From Crossaster papposus (lineage: Eukaryota > Echinodermata > Asteroidea > Velatida > Solasteridae): a stretch of 64,000 nucleotides of DNA. The notes under the pieces are model-generated. The model saw only the letters and a program-made list of their open reading frames with translations. It had not been told where the DNA came from and made no database searches. This document shows positions 1-11,882 of the stretch, piece by piece. The position numbers and the translations under genes were made by a program. The DNA is taken from the NCBI GenBank assembly GCA_037893245.1, contig JBAIAA010000412.1:2356001-2420000 (forward strand), written 5' to 3'. Position 1 is the stretch's first letter; every line of letters starts with the position of its first letter.

Positions 1-965
1 TATGTAATTGTCCATGTTTTTATAGAAAAAAAGAAGACAAAGGGTACTTAAAGACTTATTGGAATGAACTTCTAAAATTTCTCCAACCGATTTCAGGGGT
101 AAATAATAATGCGATTTATTCTTGGTTTTTCTGATATCTAATAAAATCGACATACACCCGACCAATAAATTACGAGGCTAGCAAAATAAATTCCAGGTTT
201 ATTTAATAAAATTTATTTCTGGTTTCATTGGGTTTTTTAAAGGAAGAAAGAAAGAATAAACGGAACCTGAACACCTAATATTTTGAGCTCCTAAACATTT
301 TTCCAACAGATTTAAGGGGAAAATGTAATACGATTTATTTTCCTTTTTTTTTTCTTTAACAAAACGATGTATTTCGTGGCCCGTAAATTACAAGGCTAGC
401 TTTTAAAAACAATCACAAAACCCATACGAGCCAAGAAAAGATAAGCAAGAATAAAATCGAGGTGGTACAAAATCCCGATGGCGGACCCCAGAATACCAAC
501 ACTGGACCATGAATAGTTTAAATACTCTAAATTAAAACCTAAAAAAAAACTGCATGATTTTCATCGAAAACGGGTACTATTATTTGTTGTCGTGCATTGT
601 CCCCTAAAATGCACGAGCTCAGGTTTTATCCCAGCAAGTTACTCCCAGAAGCGTGTATTTCAGTCTTGAATGATTTTTTACACATCATAAGGAGTTCAAA
701 TTTATTCAAATTTAATAAATATGCTGCTGGGTTTTATTTTTTAAAACACATAATATTTAATTTGTCCGTAAAATAGATGTGGAAATTTAATTTATAAGTG
801 GTTCTGTGGTGTAATTTTACATAATAAACGCTATGATAGTTGAAGGGGAATAAAATAAAACCACGGGAGAATTATTTGGGAGTATTTTCCGAATAAATTC
901 CACTTGGGGCAATAAACCCAGACAATGATTGACAGCTGACCTACAAATAGTATTTAAAAAAGTCT
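1..965 (+). repeat. Dispersed repeat R1, copy A (left end cut by the window)
   Basis: AT-rich, non-coding repeat shared with 1870-2765 and 4440-5235 (same orientation) and, inverted, with 7440-7877 and 9680-10392. Shared landmarks in order: CTTAAAGACTTATT, a block of ATTTATT/AATAAA words, ACGAGGCTAGC, TTTACATAATAAACG, and GATTGACAGCTGACCTACAAA near 925-945. Copies differ by indels, so this is an old family. No terminal repeats or coding sequence were found, so the class is unknown. Confidence 0.7.
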
Positions 966-1869
966 TGAAGTGCCGTTCGGTTTTCACTGATGCGTCTACT
1001 TTGCATTACAACTCTATTGTTGTTTTAAGAATCAGGTTGTCAGATAATAGACTCGGGACTGTAGATTTGTGCAACACAGTTCCTCATCCATTCTTAACTT
1101 GACAGCCCCGGCTTTTAATGTTGGTAAACATAATCCAACAATCCAACAAAAGTGTGTATTTATTAATCCAGGTCTTGTCTGTCTTATTTCACTACAGGAT
1201 AGAGAGAAATTGTCCAACTTCCACCTTCAGCGAGTCCGCGATGTCAGACTAAAAACGTCAACTTGAAAATTTCACCTCCTTTCCTCACTCCGTTTAAATC
1301 CCCAGGCATTGCTTGGGGACGTCCGATGACCGCAAGATTGTCATGGCAGAGCTCCACAGTTAATAGCCATATTGCCTCGACCAATCATCAACCGTGGATC
1401 AACGAGCGCACCCCACATTAGACCATTCAATGTCTGACTTTGCTTTTGTCAGCTACGCAATTGTCAGACACCACGAGCAAACACAATCTCCTTCTTTCCC
1501 AGGCGCCCCACCCTTTGCTTTTGCCCGCGGATAGTAATTCGAGCCCTTTCAAAGACACCCTCTGTTATTGAAGAACCAATCATAGCCCCCATGACTCGTT
1601 CTTGATTGGCTAAATAAATCAAAGGAAACCGGCCCCGGCGTTATGGAGGCGGCGTTAAGCTATGATGACTGTGAAGAATAGGTTTTGATTGACAGGCTCC
1701 ACAAAAGGATCCTGGAGTTCTCCCAGCAGAGAGATTATTTTACGCAACTTGGGGAAAGGGCAAGTACTAGAAGTGGTAAAATAATAAAGTAGAAGAAAAT
1801 AATAAAGCCAGAGGAAATGTGCAGTTCTGGTGTCTATTCTCACAAAATAAATGTACATTTACTGAAACA
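966..1869. other. No gene recognised
   Basis: Short overlapping ORFs on both strands without splice context, repeats or codon bias. The 1260-1640 part is somewhat more GC-rich than its surroundings. I see no supported feature. Confidence 0.5.
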
Positions 1870-2765
1870 TCACACAATTTTCTAATATAAGTTGTATTTA
1901 TCTCTTGACCTAACCGATGGTCATTAAATTGGATGCGAGTACTTTTACAAAAGTTTGCCGTAATCGTTTACAAAATATATTTAGATGTACAAATAAAAAG
2001 GTGTTAACAATTCTGAGCCTGTTTATTTACGAAACCCTAGTCATCCAAAATATATTCCTACGGTTAATTTTGAAATTGTCCTTATTGTCTTTTTATAGAA
2101 AAAAAGGGGAAAGGGTACTTAAAGACTTATTTGTCTGAACTCCTAAACATTTCCCCAACCGATTTCAGGGGTAAATAATAATACGATTTATTCTTGGTTT
2201 TTCTGGTATCTAATAAAATCAACAAACACCGGACCATTAAATTACGAGGCTAGCGAAATAAATTTCAGAGGTTTATTTAATAACATTTATTTCTGGTTTC
2301 ATTGTTTGAAAAAAAACCCCAAAAACCGGGACCTTAACACCTAAACAATTTTAAACGGATTTAAGGGAAAAATTTAATACGATTTATTTTCCGTTTTTCT
2401 TGTACATGTATTTAACAAAAACGATCTATTTTATGGCCCGTAAATTACAAGGATAGCTTTAAAAAAACTTCCACCAAACCAATAGGCCTACAGCCAGGAA
2501 TAAATAAGAATATAATCAAGGTGATACAAAATACAAATCCCGATCCAGGACCCCAAGACCCCCCAAACTAATATTTTGAATATAATCCAAGTAGGCGCAA
2601 GAAATCCAGATAATGATTGACAGCTGACCTACAAAATGTATTAAGTTGGATAAGCAAGCCGGCCAACATGTGGCCGACCACCACATTGGAATTTTAATTG
2701 GCTGGGGAATGTTTCTTTGTGGCATACAATTACAAACAAGCTTGAATATCCCGAACTGATTCTCC
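1870..2765 (+). repeat. Dispersed repeat R1, copy B
   Basis: Begins near the TTTATCTCTTGACC motif and runs through the AATAAA-rich block to GATTGACAGCTGACCTACAAA (about 2618-2638), ACATGTGGCCGACCA (about 2668) and GTGGCATACAATTACAA (about 2719). Copy C has the same order of blocks, which fixes the extent of the repeat at roughly 800-900 bp. Confidence 0.7.
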
Positions 2766-3030
2766 AGCAGAGGACAAAAGTGCAATTTTTTGTCTTGTAA
2801 ATGTTCCAAACCGAGCCATATATGATATAGGGGCCTACATGTATTGCAACTGAAGTACACTTACAATGTACAATACCGAATTACCACTCTATCCACATTG
2901 CAAAAGATGAAGTTGCCTACTGTAACAATATTATTACATGTATGCAAAATAATTCCGCGCGTGGAAATCGCAAGGGATTCGATGAGACTACGTTAAGCTA
3001 CGTTTACACATAGCCGATGTTTATACTAAT

Positions 3031-3311
3031 TCAGAGCAATTATTTGGAAAATAAATAATGATTCTAGGCATCCAGCAAAATTATTGCACTAGATATCCTG
3101 TAATTATTCTGAAAAAAATCGGCAAAAGAAGACAAATAACATAAGAATAACTGCTCGACGCCGGTTGAAAACAAATGCTGTTTTTCGTGCTTTTCTCGGC
3201 ATACATGATTGTAAAACTCCGGACAGGTCAGTTAAACGATATTTACTGTAAAATATAACCCCCAAAATCCACCCATTATTAATAATTCAAGCAATTACCG
3301 ATGGTGCGTAC
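3031..3311 (+). mobile_element. MITE-A copy, 5'-truncated
   Basis: Contains the MITE-A interior: AATGATTCTAGGCATCCAGC, CTCGACGCCGGTTGAAAAC, then CAGTTAAACGATATTTACTG and a decayed right end. The left inverted repeat is missing. The LINE fragment at 3345 starts just after it. Confidence 0.85.
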
Positions 3312-3344
3312 CAGTGTTTACCTGTTCAAGATTTGCTTGTTTTT

Positions 3345-3565
3345 TTTACAACAGCTACATTAGACCTCTTCTTGAATATGGCGCTCCTGTGTGGGATGGA
3401 GGATTATCAAATGCTCAGTCTAACCACCTTGAAAGCATTCAAAAAGGGCACTTTTGCAGGATGTGGTTATTATAGTACATGTAGTTATTATGAAATGCTG
3501 CAAAGGTTCGGGATTACCACCTTAAAACAAAGAAAAGAATCTATACCTCATCTTAAAAATAAAAG
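3345..3565 (+). pseudogene. LINE reverse transcriptase C-terminal fragment, dead
   Basis: Reading from about 3353 gives SYIRPLLEYGAPVWDGGLS followed by NAQSNHLESIQK. This is the typical segment just after the RT thumb of CR1/RTE/Jockey-type LINEs, where a 'Y(I/L)RP.LEY..PVW' motif is followed by 'ESIQ(K/R)RAL'. The frame is then lost, with in-frame stops. The next recognisable piece, LQRFGITTLKQRKESI near 3500-3545, lies in another frame and matches the usual 'L.TL..RRE' end of that region. Only about 70 codons remain, with at least one frameshift, so this is a relic. It is not part of the intact LINE at 20568-25130, whose corresponding region differs. The identification is by motif recall, not alignment. 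Confidence 0.75.
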
Positions 3566-4439
3566 AACCCTCATAAAATAATAAAAACTACCGGATACAG
3601 AATAGTGCTATTCCGCATCTTCTACATTTTGTATGATTCTGTTTAACCCTTTCTTTAACTTTTTCTTTCTTTAACTTTTGTATGAAGCTTTCTCCCAATT
3701 TCATTGAAACTACAGATAATCCTCAAAGGAACCTTGTGGTTTGAGATGGTATCGTCGCTTTTTATGTTGGAGTTTAGTCGCGGTCAGCCGACCCTGGGGA
3801 ATTTGGCCGTTCAGCCAAATCCCATGGACTTGTGCACAAAATAAGTTCTTTGTGTTTCACCGCCTAGGTGGCTTTTCCCTCACAACATCATCAATCATGG
3901 CCCAGTGACAGCTGTTTATAGAGCCATATAAAATAAAAACAACGGCTGTTTATAATCATATAAAGGTCTTCAGTCTGTATACTATACTGATGCTGTCTCA
4001 ACTGTTTCAAAACAGTATTTTATACGCGAATTCGAAACTCAGGGATCACAATTCACGGCGGCCACGCGGCCACGGCCGCCGATGCCTCTCTGTCTGGCCG
4101 ACGTGCCCCTGGAAAAATTTACCTCCTCACGGCCAACACTGCTGTGCCCTTTTTAATAATTTACTTTATACATGGTACTACAATGGGTACTACATGCTTT
4201 TTATAACGGCAATTTTCTTCTCTCCGATCCCGAAGCGTGGCGTACCGACCATTCACCACGTCCGCAACCACATAGGAATTTAGTTTTGTTTTGACTATAT
4301 CTTTGATGCGTCTCCAAAAGCAAGAAAGTTAACCCATTGCATGTGTGTGTTTTTAATAAGTTTCTCGTAGCCAGGAAATGATCTTCTTTGATGCGCCGCA
4401 GATGGAGGAATAAAGTAAACAAACAATACAAAATGAGTG
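3566..4439. other. No gene recognised; short GC palindrome inside
   Basis: Mostly AT-rich non-coding DNA. A GC-rich hairpin sits at 4056-4081 (arms CGGCGGCC and GGCCGCCG). The ORF around 3990-4283 has no splice context or recognisable product. Confidence 0.45.
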
Positions 4440-5235
4440 GCGTTGTAATTGTACTTACACTAACCCTTGCCTGGCAGATACAGAATTTATTTAAAAGGCG
4501 TTGGTCGGTTTATTCCTCGAGCGAATTTATTTATCTCTTGGACCAACCAATGGTCAATAAATTGCGTAAGTACTTTTACAAAAGTGTGCCGTACTGATTT
4601 ACAAAATGTATTTAAGATGTACAAATAAAAAGGTGTTAACAAAACCCTGAGCCTGTTTATTTACGAAACCCTAGTCCTATTTTTTTTTAAATTCCTAAGG
4701 TTAATTATGTAATTGTCCTTTTTTTTTTATAGAAAAAAACCCAGAAAGTGTACTTAAAGACTTATTTGAATGAACTCCTAAAATTTCCCTAACAGATTTC
4801 AGGGGTAAATAACAATAGGATTTATTCTTGATTTTTCTGATATCTAATAAAATCGACATACACCTGACCATTAAATTACGAGGCTAACGAAATAAATTCC
4901 AGGTTTATTTAATAACATTGATTTCTGGGGGGTTTTTTGTTTAAAAAAACAAGATTTATAAGTGGTTTTACATAATAAACGATTTATAGTGCAAGAGGAA
5001 TACAATAGAACCACCGGGGAGGGGAGTTGGTCGGGAGTATTTTCCGAATATATTCCAAGTAGGGGCAAGAAATTCAGACAATGATTGACAGCTGACCTAC
5101 AAAATGTATTACATTGTAGCAAGCGGGCCGACATGTGGCCGACCATTACTTTGGAATTTCAATAGGATGGGGAATGTCTCTTTGTGGCATACAATTACAA
5201 CCAATAAAAAAGAGAGATTGTTAGGAAGGACATGT
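4440..5235 (+). repeat. Dispersed repeat R1, copy C
   Basis: Most complete direct copy. It runs from GCCTGGCAGATACAGAATTT (about 4468) through the AATAAA-rich block, TTTACATAATAAACG (about 4967), GATTGACAGCTGACCTACAAA (about 5083) and ACATGTGGCCGACCA (about 5130) to GTGGCATACAATTACAA (about 5185). The same start motif appears inverted near 10350 in copy E. Confidence 0.7.
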
Positions 5236-5720
5236 TCGGACGTTTCTTTTTTATGGGATGGTTTATTTTTTATGTGGGTGGGAACAGGGGAAGAACACTC
5301 AGCCAATAACGAGACCGCGCCATATATGGTTTAAATTTGTGTAATATTTATCTGACTGGATTTTATTGCTCTACTCAATCATCAAGAGCAAATCAAGAAG
5401 TGCCTGGCCGTATAATGTTGGCGTGTACAATCGTAGCGTGGAGGAAGGAATTGATGGTCATACCTGGTGAACAGGAGCCAATTCCATAAAAGCATTCTAA
5501 GCCTAGTTGGTTGCTAACTTCCTTTCTATCTCTAGTTCCTTGCTAAATCTATTCCATAAAACCATTATACGCTTAGCAAGGTTCCTAGTTGCTTGCTAAA
5601 ATTAGAATAGGTTTGGGGTATGTCTAAATCCTTAGCACCATTCTAAGTGACCCTTCTTTCATCTTTTGGGAATTTGTATTGATATCCTTATGCGCCGAGT
5701 CAAGGATAACCTTAAACTCC
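5236..5720. other. No gene recognised
   Basis: Includes a stretch at about 5470-5610 with repeated TTGCTAA and ATTCCATAAAA words, probably a decayed repeat. Nothing here looks coding. Confidence 0.4.
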
Positions 5721-5760
5721 TGTATACTATTGTGTAACTTAGTGTGCATGATCGTCAAAA

Positions 5761-6015
5761 GTAGGATACACCATTAATAATTGCTTGAATTATCACGAAT
5801 GGGTGGATTAGGGGGGTTGTATTTTATAGTAAATATCTGTCCGAAGTTTTACAATCTTGGATGTCTAAAAAAAAACTAGAAAAACGGCGTTTGTTTTCAA
5901 CCGGCGTCGGGCATTTGTTTTTATTATTCTTGGATTTTTCGCGATCGCCATCCGGCAATCATAACATTATTTTTGTTACATTGTTGATAAATATTTTTTT
6001 TTTCCTGAAATTGTA
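5761..6015 (-). mobile_element. MITE-A copy, partial (inside duplication unit 1)
   Basis: Starts GTAGGATACACCATTAATAA and continues through GGGTGGATTAGGGGGGTTGT, CAACCGGCGTCGGGC and CGCGATCGCCATCCGGC. The other end is missing. The flanking TTAA of complete copies is absent. Confidence 0.85.
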
Positions 6016-7439
6016 TTGTATTTTATTGACATTTTTTAGGATTTGTCCTTTTTCTTCTTTTTCTTTCTAGAACTGACTGTTTTATTGAGGCCTACCTGAT
6101 ATGTGTATGCACCTTCAACAGATAGACGTTCCTAAAACTAATTGAAGTGTACATTATACTCGGGTGATTTCGCGTAGACCAGAATTCCTGGATCTGTTTA
6201 CAAGCTGCTCTTGATTTTGTGATTTTACTTTCGTTGATAAAGCGGATCGTTTTGTGTTGACAGATTTGAAGTTTGTTTTGTAATTTTTGTGGCTGGATGA
6301 ACTTTATCAACTCCACAATTCAACCAACAAGTTTGGATATCTCGAACCGACTTTCCCGCTGTATTTGTTTTCTCCTATCCGTGTTGTAGGTGTAATTAAT
6401 TGCGTGTACATGTTGACATACATGTAATCTGTGTTTTAAAGTAATGCGACATGTACATTGTACATGTAGTTTGACCGCCTCCGTGTCTGATAAATCTTGC
6501 CAGCCTGTATTTCAACATTACTTTGTATCCAGTAGTCTGTACGCGTTGCCGCCACGCGTGTTCCCCGCGTGAATATTATTATACACAATATCAGGAAATA
6601 TGTTACGTTCACGTAGTCAGATCAGATAGACGACGGGAAAAATTTGCTTACCTTTATTATATATGTATGCAATGTGAAGACCTAAGGTTTTGGAAAGAAT
6701 AGAGAAGGCCTAGAAGGTTTGAGTTGTCAGCTGTGTTTTGTTGAAAAGAATGCCAATGCAAAAATAAGGCAACAACATTTTTTACCCTATTAGTTTGTGC
6801 ACTGAAACTGTGTATGAAGAATTCACTGGATGTTATTTGAAACGAAAACTATTGCACTGAGAATGCCTGCGCTGGATTTGGGCCATTACTGGTAGTGAAA
6901 TTATTTTTCTTATCTCAGTCTGCATCAAATGTTACGGTCATCACTTTATTAGAGTACCAGTGTGAACCGTTTATGTACAGACAAATAGAGAGGGTTATGT
7001 GGTACATGTACATGAAAATCATAATACCTTGGTAATAAGCTGTTTCAAAGAGTAGCCACTGTTATTTGCTATCTGGACATGGGAGCCAAAATTCTGATTC
7101 AACACTTGTATTGGATGAACACTAATTACTCGTCCGATTATTCTTAAAAATATTCTACGACGGGTAAAGTGTGAGTATCAGACGACGTCGGTTTTCCAAA
7201 CCAATAGCTACAGTTTCGTCTCCTGCTCCAGCCCGTTACTAAACTGCACGAATGCACTTCATCTATAAAAAACAATAGTATTAGAGACCAAGTCATAAGA
7301 GGTAGGTTTTTATTTGAAGCGTTCCGGAACTAGGACAAATCAGGAACTAAGAAAACAACCGTAGTGCGATCGACGAATTTTGTCACCCAGTCGAAGCTTG
7401 GGAATACCCATGATTTATTTATCAAAACTTACCCACTTT

Positions 7440-7877
7440 ATTACTAAACCGAGAAGAGATTCGAACAGGTCAGTTAAATGACTTTATTCCTCTTGCACTA
7501 TAAAGCGTTTATTATGTAAAATTACACTACGGAACCATTATAAATAAAAAAATGTAACGAGCTCTTACAATTTCCACGAAATATATCGTTTTTGTTAAAG
7601 ACAAGAAAAACGGAAAATAAATCGTATTAAATTTTGCCCTTAAATTTGTTGGAAAAATGTTTAGGAGCTCAAAATATTAGGTGTTCAGGTTCCGTTTATT
7701 CTTTTTTTCTTTCTTTTAAAAAACCCAATGAAACCAGAAATAAATGTTATTAAATAAACCTGGAATTTATTTCGCTAGCCTTGTAGTTGTCAGGTGTACC
7801 TGTATGTCGATTTTTTTAGATATCAGAAAAACCAAGAATAAATCCTATTGTTATTTACCCCTGAAATCTGTTAGGGA
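7440..7877 (-). repeat. Dispersed repeat R1, copy D (inverted, partial)
   Basis: Reverse complement of the middle of R1: CGTTTATTATGTAAAATTAC (about 7507), then the AATAAA block and GCTAGCCTTGTAG, ending near CCCCTGAAATCTGTTAGGGA. It forms the right end of duplication unit 1. Confidence 0.75.
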
Positions 7878-7958
7878 ATGGGATTGGGTATAACATAGGA
7901 ACAAAGGAAAACACAATATCGAGCCTCGATCGTTATGTGGTTCACGACTGTGTGTGTA

Positions 7959-10113
7959 TGTATACTATTGTGTAACTTATTGTGCATGATCGTCAAAAGT
8001 AGGATACACCATTAATAATTGCTTGAATTATCACGAATGGGTGGATTAGGGGGGTTGTATTTTATATTAAATATCTGTCCGAAGTTTTACAATCTTGGAT
8101 GCCTAAAAAAACCCAAAAAAACGGCGTTTGTTTTCAACCGGCGTCGGGCATTTGTTTTTATTCTTGGATTTTTCGCGATCGCCATCCCGCAATCATAACA
8201 TTATTTTTATTCAAAACATTGTTGATAAATATATTTTTGTTCTGAAATTGTATTGTATTTTATTGACATTTTTAAGGATTTGTCCTTTTTCTTTCTTTTT
8301 CTTTCTAGAACTGACTGTTTTATTGAGGCCTACCTGATATGTGTATGCACCTTCAACAGATAGACGTTCCTAAAACTAATTGAAGTGTACATTATACTCG
8401 GGTGATTTCGCGTAGACCAGAATTCCTGGATCTGTTTACAAGCTGCTCTTGATTTTGTGATTTTACTTTCGTTGATAAAGCGGATCGTTTTGTGTTGACA
8501 GATTTGAAGTTTGTTTTGTAATTTTTGTGGCTGGATGAACTTTATCAACTCCACAATTCAACCAACAAGTTTGGATATCTCGAACCGACTTTCCCGCTGT
8601 ATTTGTTTTCTCCTATCAGTGTTGTAGGTGTAATTAATTGCGTATGTGCAGTTGACATAATCTGTGTTTTAAAGTAATGCGACATGTACATTGTACATGT
8701 AGTTTGACCGCCTCCGTGTCTGATAAATCTTGCCAGCCTGTATTTCAACATTACTTTGTATCCAGTAGTCTGTACGCGTTGCCGCCACGCGTGTTCCCCG
8801 CGTGAATATTATTATACACAATATCAGGAAATATGTTACGTTCACGTAGTCAGATCAGATAGACGACGGGAAAAATGTGCTTACCTTTATTATATATGTA
8901 TGCAATGTGAAGACGTAAGGTTTTGGAAAGAATAGAGAAGGCCTAGAAGGTTTGAGTTGTCAGCTGTGTTTTGTTGAAAAGAATGCCAATGCAAAAATAA
9001 GGCAACAACATTTTTTACCCTATTAGTTTGTGCACTGAAACTGTGTATGAAGAATTCACTGGATGTTATTTGAAACGAAAACTATTGCACTGAGAATGCC
9101 TGCGCTGGATTTGGGCCATTACTGGTAGTGAAATTATTTTTCTTATCTCAGTCTGCATCAAATGTTACGGTCATCACTTTATTAGAGTACCAGTGTGAAC
9201 CGTTTATGTACAGACAAATAGAGAGGGTTATGTGGTACATGTACATGAAAATCATAATACCTTGGTAATAAGCTGTTTCAAAGAGTAGCCACTGTTATTT
9301 GCTATCTGGACATGGGAGCCAAAATTCTGATTCAACACTTGTATTGGATGAACACTAATTACTCGTCCGATTATTCTTTAAAATATTCTACGACGGGTAA
9401 AGTGCAAGTATCAGACGACGTCGGTTTTCCAAACCAATAGCTACAGTTTCGTCTCCTGCTCCAGCCCGTTACTAAACTGCACGAATGCACTTCATCTATA
9501 AAAAAAAAGGGTATTGGAGACCAAGTCATAAGAGGTAGGTTTTTATTTGAAGCGATCCGGAACTAGGACAAATCAGGAACTAAGAAAACAACCGCAGTGC
9601 GATCGACGAATTTTGTCACCCAGTCGAAGCTTGGGAATACCCATGATTTATTTATCCTAAACTTACCCACTTTATTACTAAACCAAGAAGAGATTCGAAC
9701 AGGTCAGTTAAATGACTTTATTCCTCTTGCACTATAAAGCGTTTATTATGTAAAATTACACCACAGAACCATTATAAATTAAAAAATGTAACGAGCTCTT
9801 ACAATTTTCACGAAATATATCGTTTTTGTTAAAGACAAGAAAAACGGAAAAAAAATCGTATTAAATTTTGCCCTTAAATTTGTTGGAAAAATGTTTAGGA
9901 GCTCAAAATATTAGGTGTTAAGGTTCCGTTTATTCTTTTTTTCTTTCTTTTTAAAAAAACAATGAAACCAGAAATAAATGTTATTAAAAAAACCTGGAAT
10001 TTATTTCGCTAGCCTTGTAGTTGTCAGGTGTACCTGTATGTCGATTTTTTTAGATATCAGAAAAACCAAGAATATATCAAATTATTATTTACACCTGAAA
10101 TCGGTTGGAAAAA
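7959..10113. repeat. 2.2-kb tandem duplication, unit 2
   Basis: Second copy of 5721-7877, separated from it by about 80 bp (7878-7958). Its R1 portion continues beyond the duplicated unit to about 10392. It lacks six bases, CATGTA, that unit 1 carries at 6421-6426. Confidence 0.92.
8001..8253 (-). mobile_element. MITE-A copy, partial (inside duplication unit 2)
   Basis: Duplicate of the 5761-6015 fragment, with small indels (for example the AAAAA tracts after GGATGCC). It was carried along by the tandem duplication, not by a separate insertion. Confidence 0.85.
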
Positions 10114-10392
10114 TCTTTAAGTATCCTTTCTCTTTTTGTCTTTAAAAACAAGGACAATAACATAATTAACCTTAGGAATATAACCTTTTTATTTGTTCAT
10201 CTTAATACATTTTGTAAATAAGTACGGCAAACTTTTGCAAAATTACTTACAGCCAACTTAATGGCCATCGGTTGGGTCTCGAGATAAATAAATTCGCTCC
10301 AGGAATATACCGACCAGGGCCTATTAAATAAATTCTGTATCTGCCTGGCCAGGGTTGGCATAAGTAAATACAATGTATCTTTTTGGAGATAA
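9680..10392 (-). repeat. Dispersed repeat R1, copy E (inverted)
   Basis: Longest inverted copy. It continues past the duplicated unit through TTGTAAATAAGTACGGCAAA (about 10213) and GAGATAAATAAATTCGCTCC to CTGTATCTGCCTGGCCAGGG (about 10334), the reverse complement of the copy C start. Confidence 0.75.
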
Positions 10393-11256
10393 GAGGGCCT
10401 GGACAACATTCTTTGAGTAGCTATTTGTGTTGAGAGAAGTCTGCGCTGAAAAAAGAAAGTCAACACCCAATGACAATGAAGATTTTTTTAACTGGACAAC
10501 AGGATTGGATAACAATCATGTCACTGGGGAAGTGGTGAGCGGTGAGCGGTGCTGAGGCTTTGATGTTGGTCTTTTCAAGAAACTCGGTCGGGTCATTGTA
10601 ATCTTTTAAGAACTGGTATTGCGATATCGCCCAAGCTTACTCTGAAGATGCATGCGCTTATGCTTATCTTGGCATTTTTTTCACTAGACCGCCGGACTAC
10701 TTAGGAAAGGTTTTTTATTAGACCGCCGCTGTTTTGACTAGAATTTGGCTAGCGGACCAGCGTTAAGGTCGAACCCTGATATTGTACGTTTTCACCATTA
10801 ATTGTTCTCAACTGATCAGCGCGCGGCCCGAGAGTACAACCGGTGGCACGCGCAGGTGATGTGAAGAGCTTGCGCGGAGAACTTGCGTGGAGCCCGCGCC
10901 TGGGAGCTTCCACGAGTGGAAGCGTGGCAAGAACTACTTTCTTTTTGCGGATCTACATAATGTGCATTGTGTGTCATTTCCTTACACGCGCGGAAAACTA
11001 TTTTTGCCTCGCGTGTGATTGCTTTTCAGACATTCAAAAACGGCTAAATACACGCGTGGCCCTCGTCCCCCACGCGTGAATCCCTCGCGTGGATCCAATT
11101 AATTTCGAGCCGTACTGTATATGATTCTTTTGGGGGTTAATTTTAGATTTATGTTTATATTTTACCTATTTGGTGAGTTTTTGCTTTGCTCGTGTTGCCC
11201 GATTATATTGCCCTACATGTAGCTTTGACCATTTACCTTATTACAAATTATTCCTT
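10393..11256. other. No gene recognised; ACGCGT-rich patch
   Basis: From about 10815 to 11095 the DNA is GC-rich with several CGCGTG/ACGCGT words (for example ACGCGTGGCCC and ACGCGTGAATCC). A related ACGCGTG pair occurs at 6554 and 8792. It could be a decayed repeat or a regulatory patch; no transcript evidence is visible. Confidence 0.4.
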
Positions 11257-11643
11257 TTAAAGGTAGTATACACCATTGGTAATTTGTTGAATTATCAGGA
11301 ATGGGTGGATTTGGGGGGTTGTATTTTATAGTAAATATCGTTTAACTGACCTGTCCGAATTTTTACATTCATGGATGCCGAGAAAAGCATGAAAAACAGC
11401 GTTTGTTTTTCACCAGAGTCGAGCAGTTATTCTTATGTTATCTTTGTTTTTTCGCGCTCGCCGGACGGCGAGAATGAATTTTGGTTTATACAATTCAATT
11501 TTTTGGAACAATTACAGGATATCTAGGGCCCTTATTTTGCTGGATGCCTACAATCATTATTTACTTTTAAATAAGTAAGATATTTCTTAATAATTCGGTA
11601 GTAAATTTTTTCGATATCTGCAAATGGTGTATACTACCTTTAA
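11257..11643 (-). mobile_element. MITE-A copy, complete
   Basis: 387 bp counting TTAA at both ends (11257-11260, 11640-11643). Inverted termini are AGGTAGTATACACCATT and its complement before the second TTAA. The central hairpin reads GCTCGCCGGACGGCGAG. Confidence 0.95.
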
Positions 11644-11882
11644 GTTACAACATGTAGATCTACACTCCCCCACTTCTGTTCCATTTCCTCCACTTTTTCT
11701 GTGTACAAAAATTAGATTCCCTTCCGGCAATCTAAATTCCAGATCTAATCGCCACAAAAAAGTTGTTTCCCCCCAATTCAGCACCTCCCGACATTGGGTG
11801 ATCCCCCCCCCCCCCCGAAATAGCAATGATGCAGCCTTAGTAGGAGGAGCTACTGCTATCAGTACCAGCATGCCAATGGCTG

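Larger units (their letters stand above)
5721..7877. repeat. 2.2-kb tandem duplication, unit 1
   Basis: Nearly identical to 7959-10113 at a constant offset of about 2238 bp. Both begin with TGTATACTATTGTGTAACTT, carry a MITE-A half, then about 1.4 kb of unique DNA, then an inverted R1 copy. Even a meaningless 74-codon ORF (6092-6316 and 8330-8554, - strand) is unchanged between them. Differences are isolated substitutions and small indels, so the duplication is recent. Confidence 0.92.

Noticed and set aside
6092-8554. Identical 74-codon ORFs at 6092-6316 and 8330-8554 as a conserved gene pair
   Set aside because: The surrounding non-coding DNA is equally identical because of the tandem duplication; no codon-specific conservation can be claimed.
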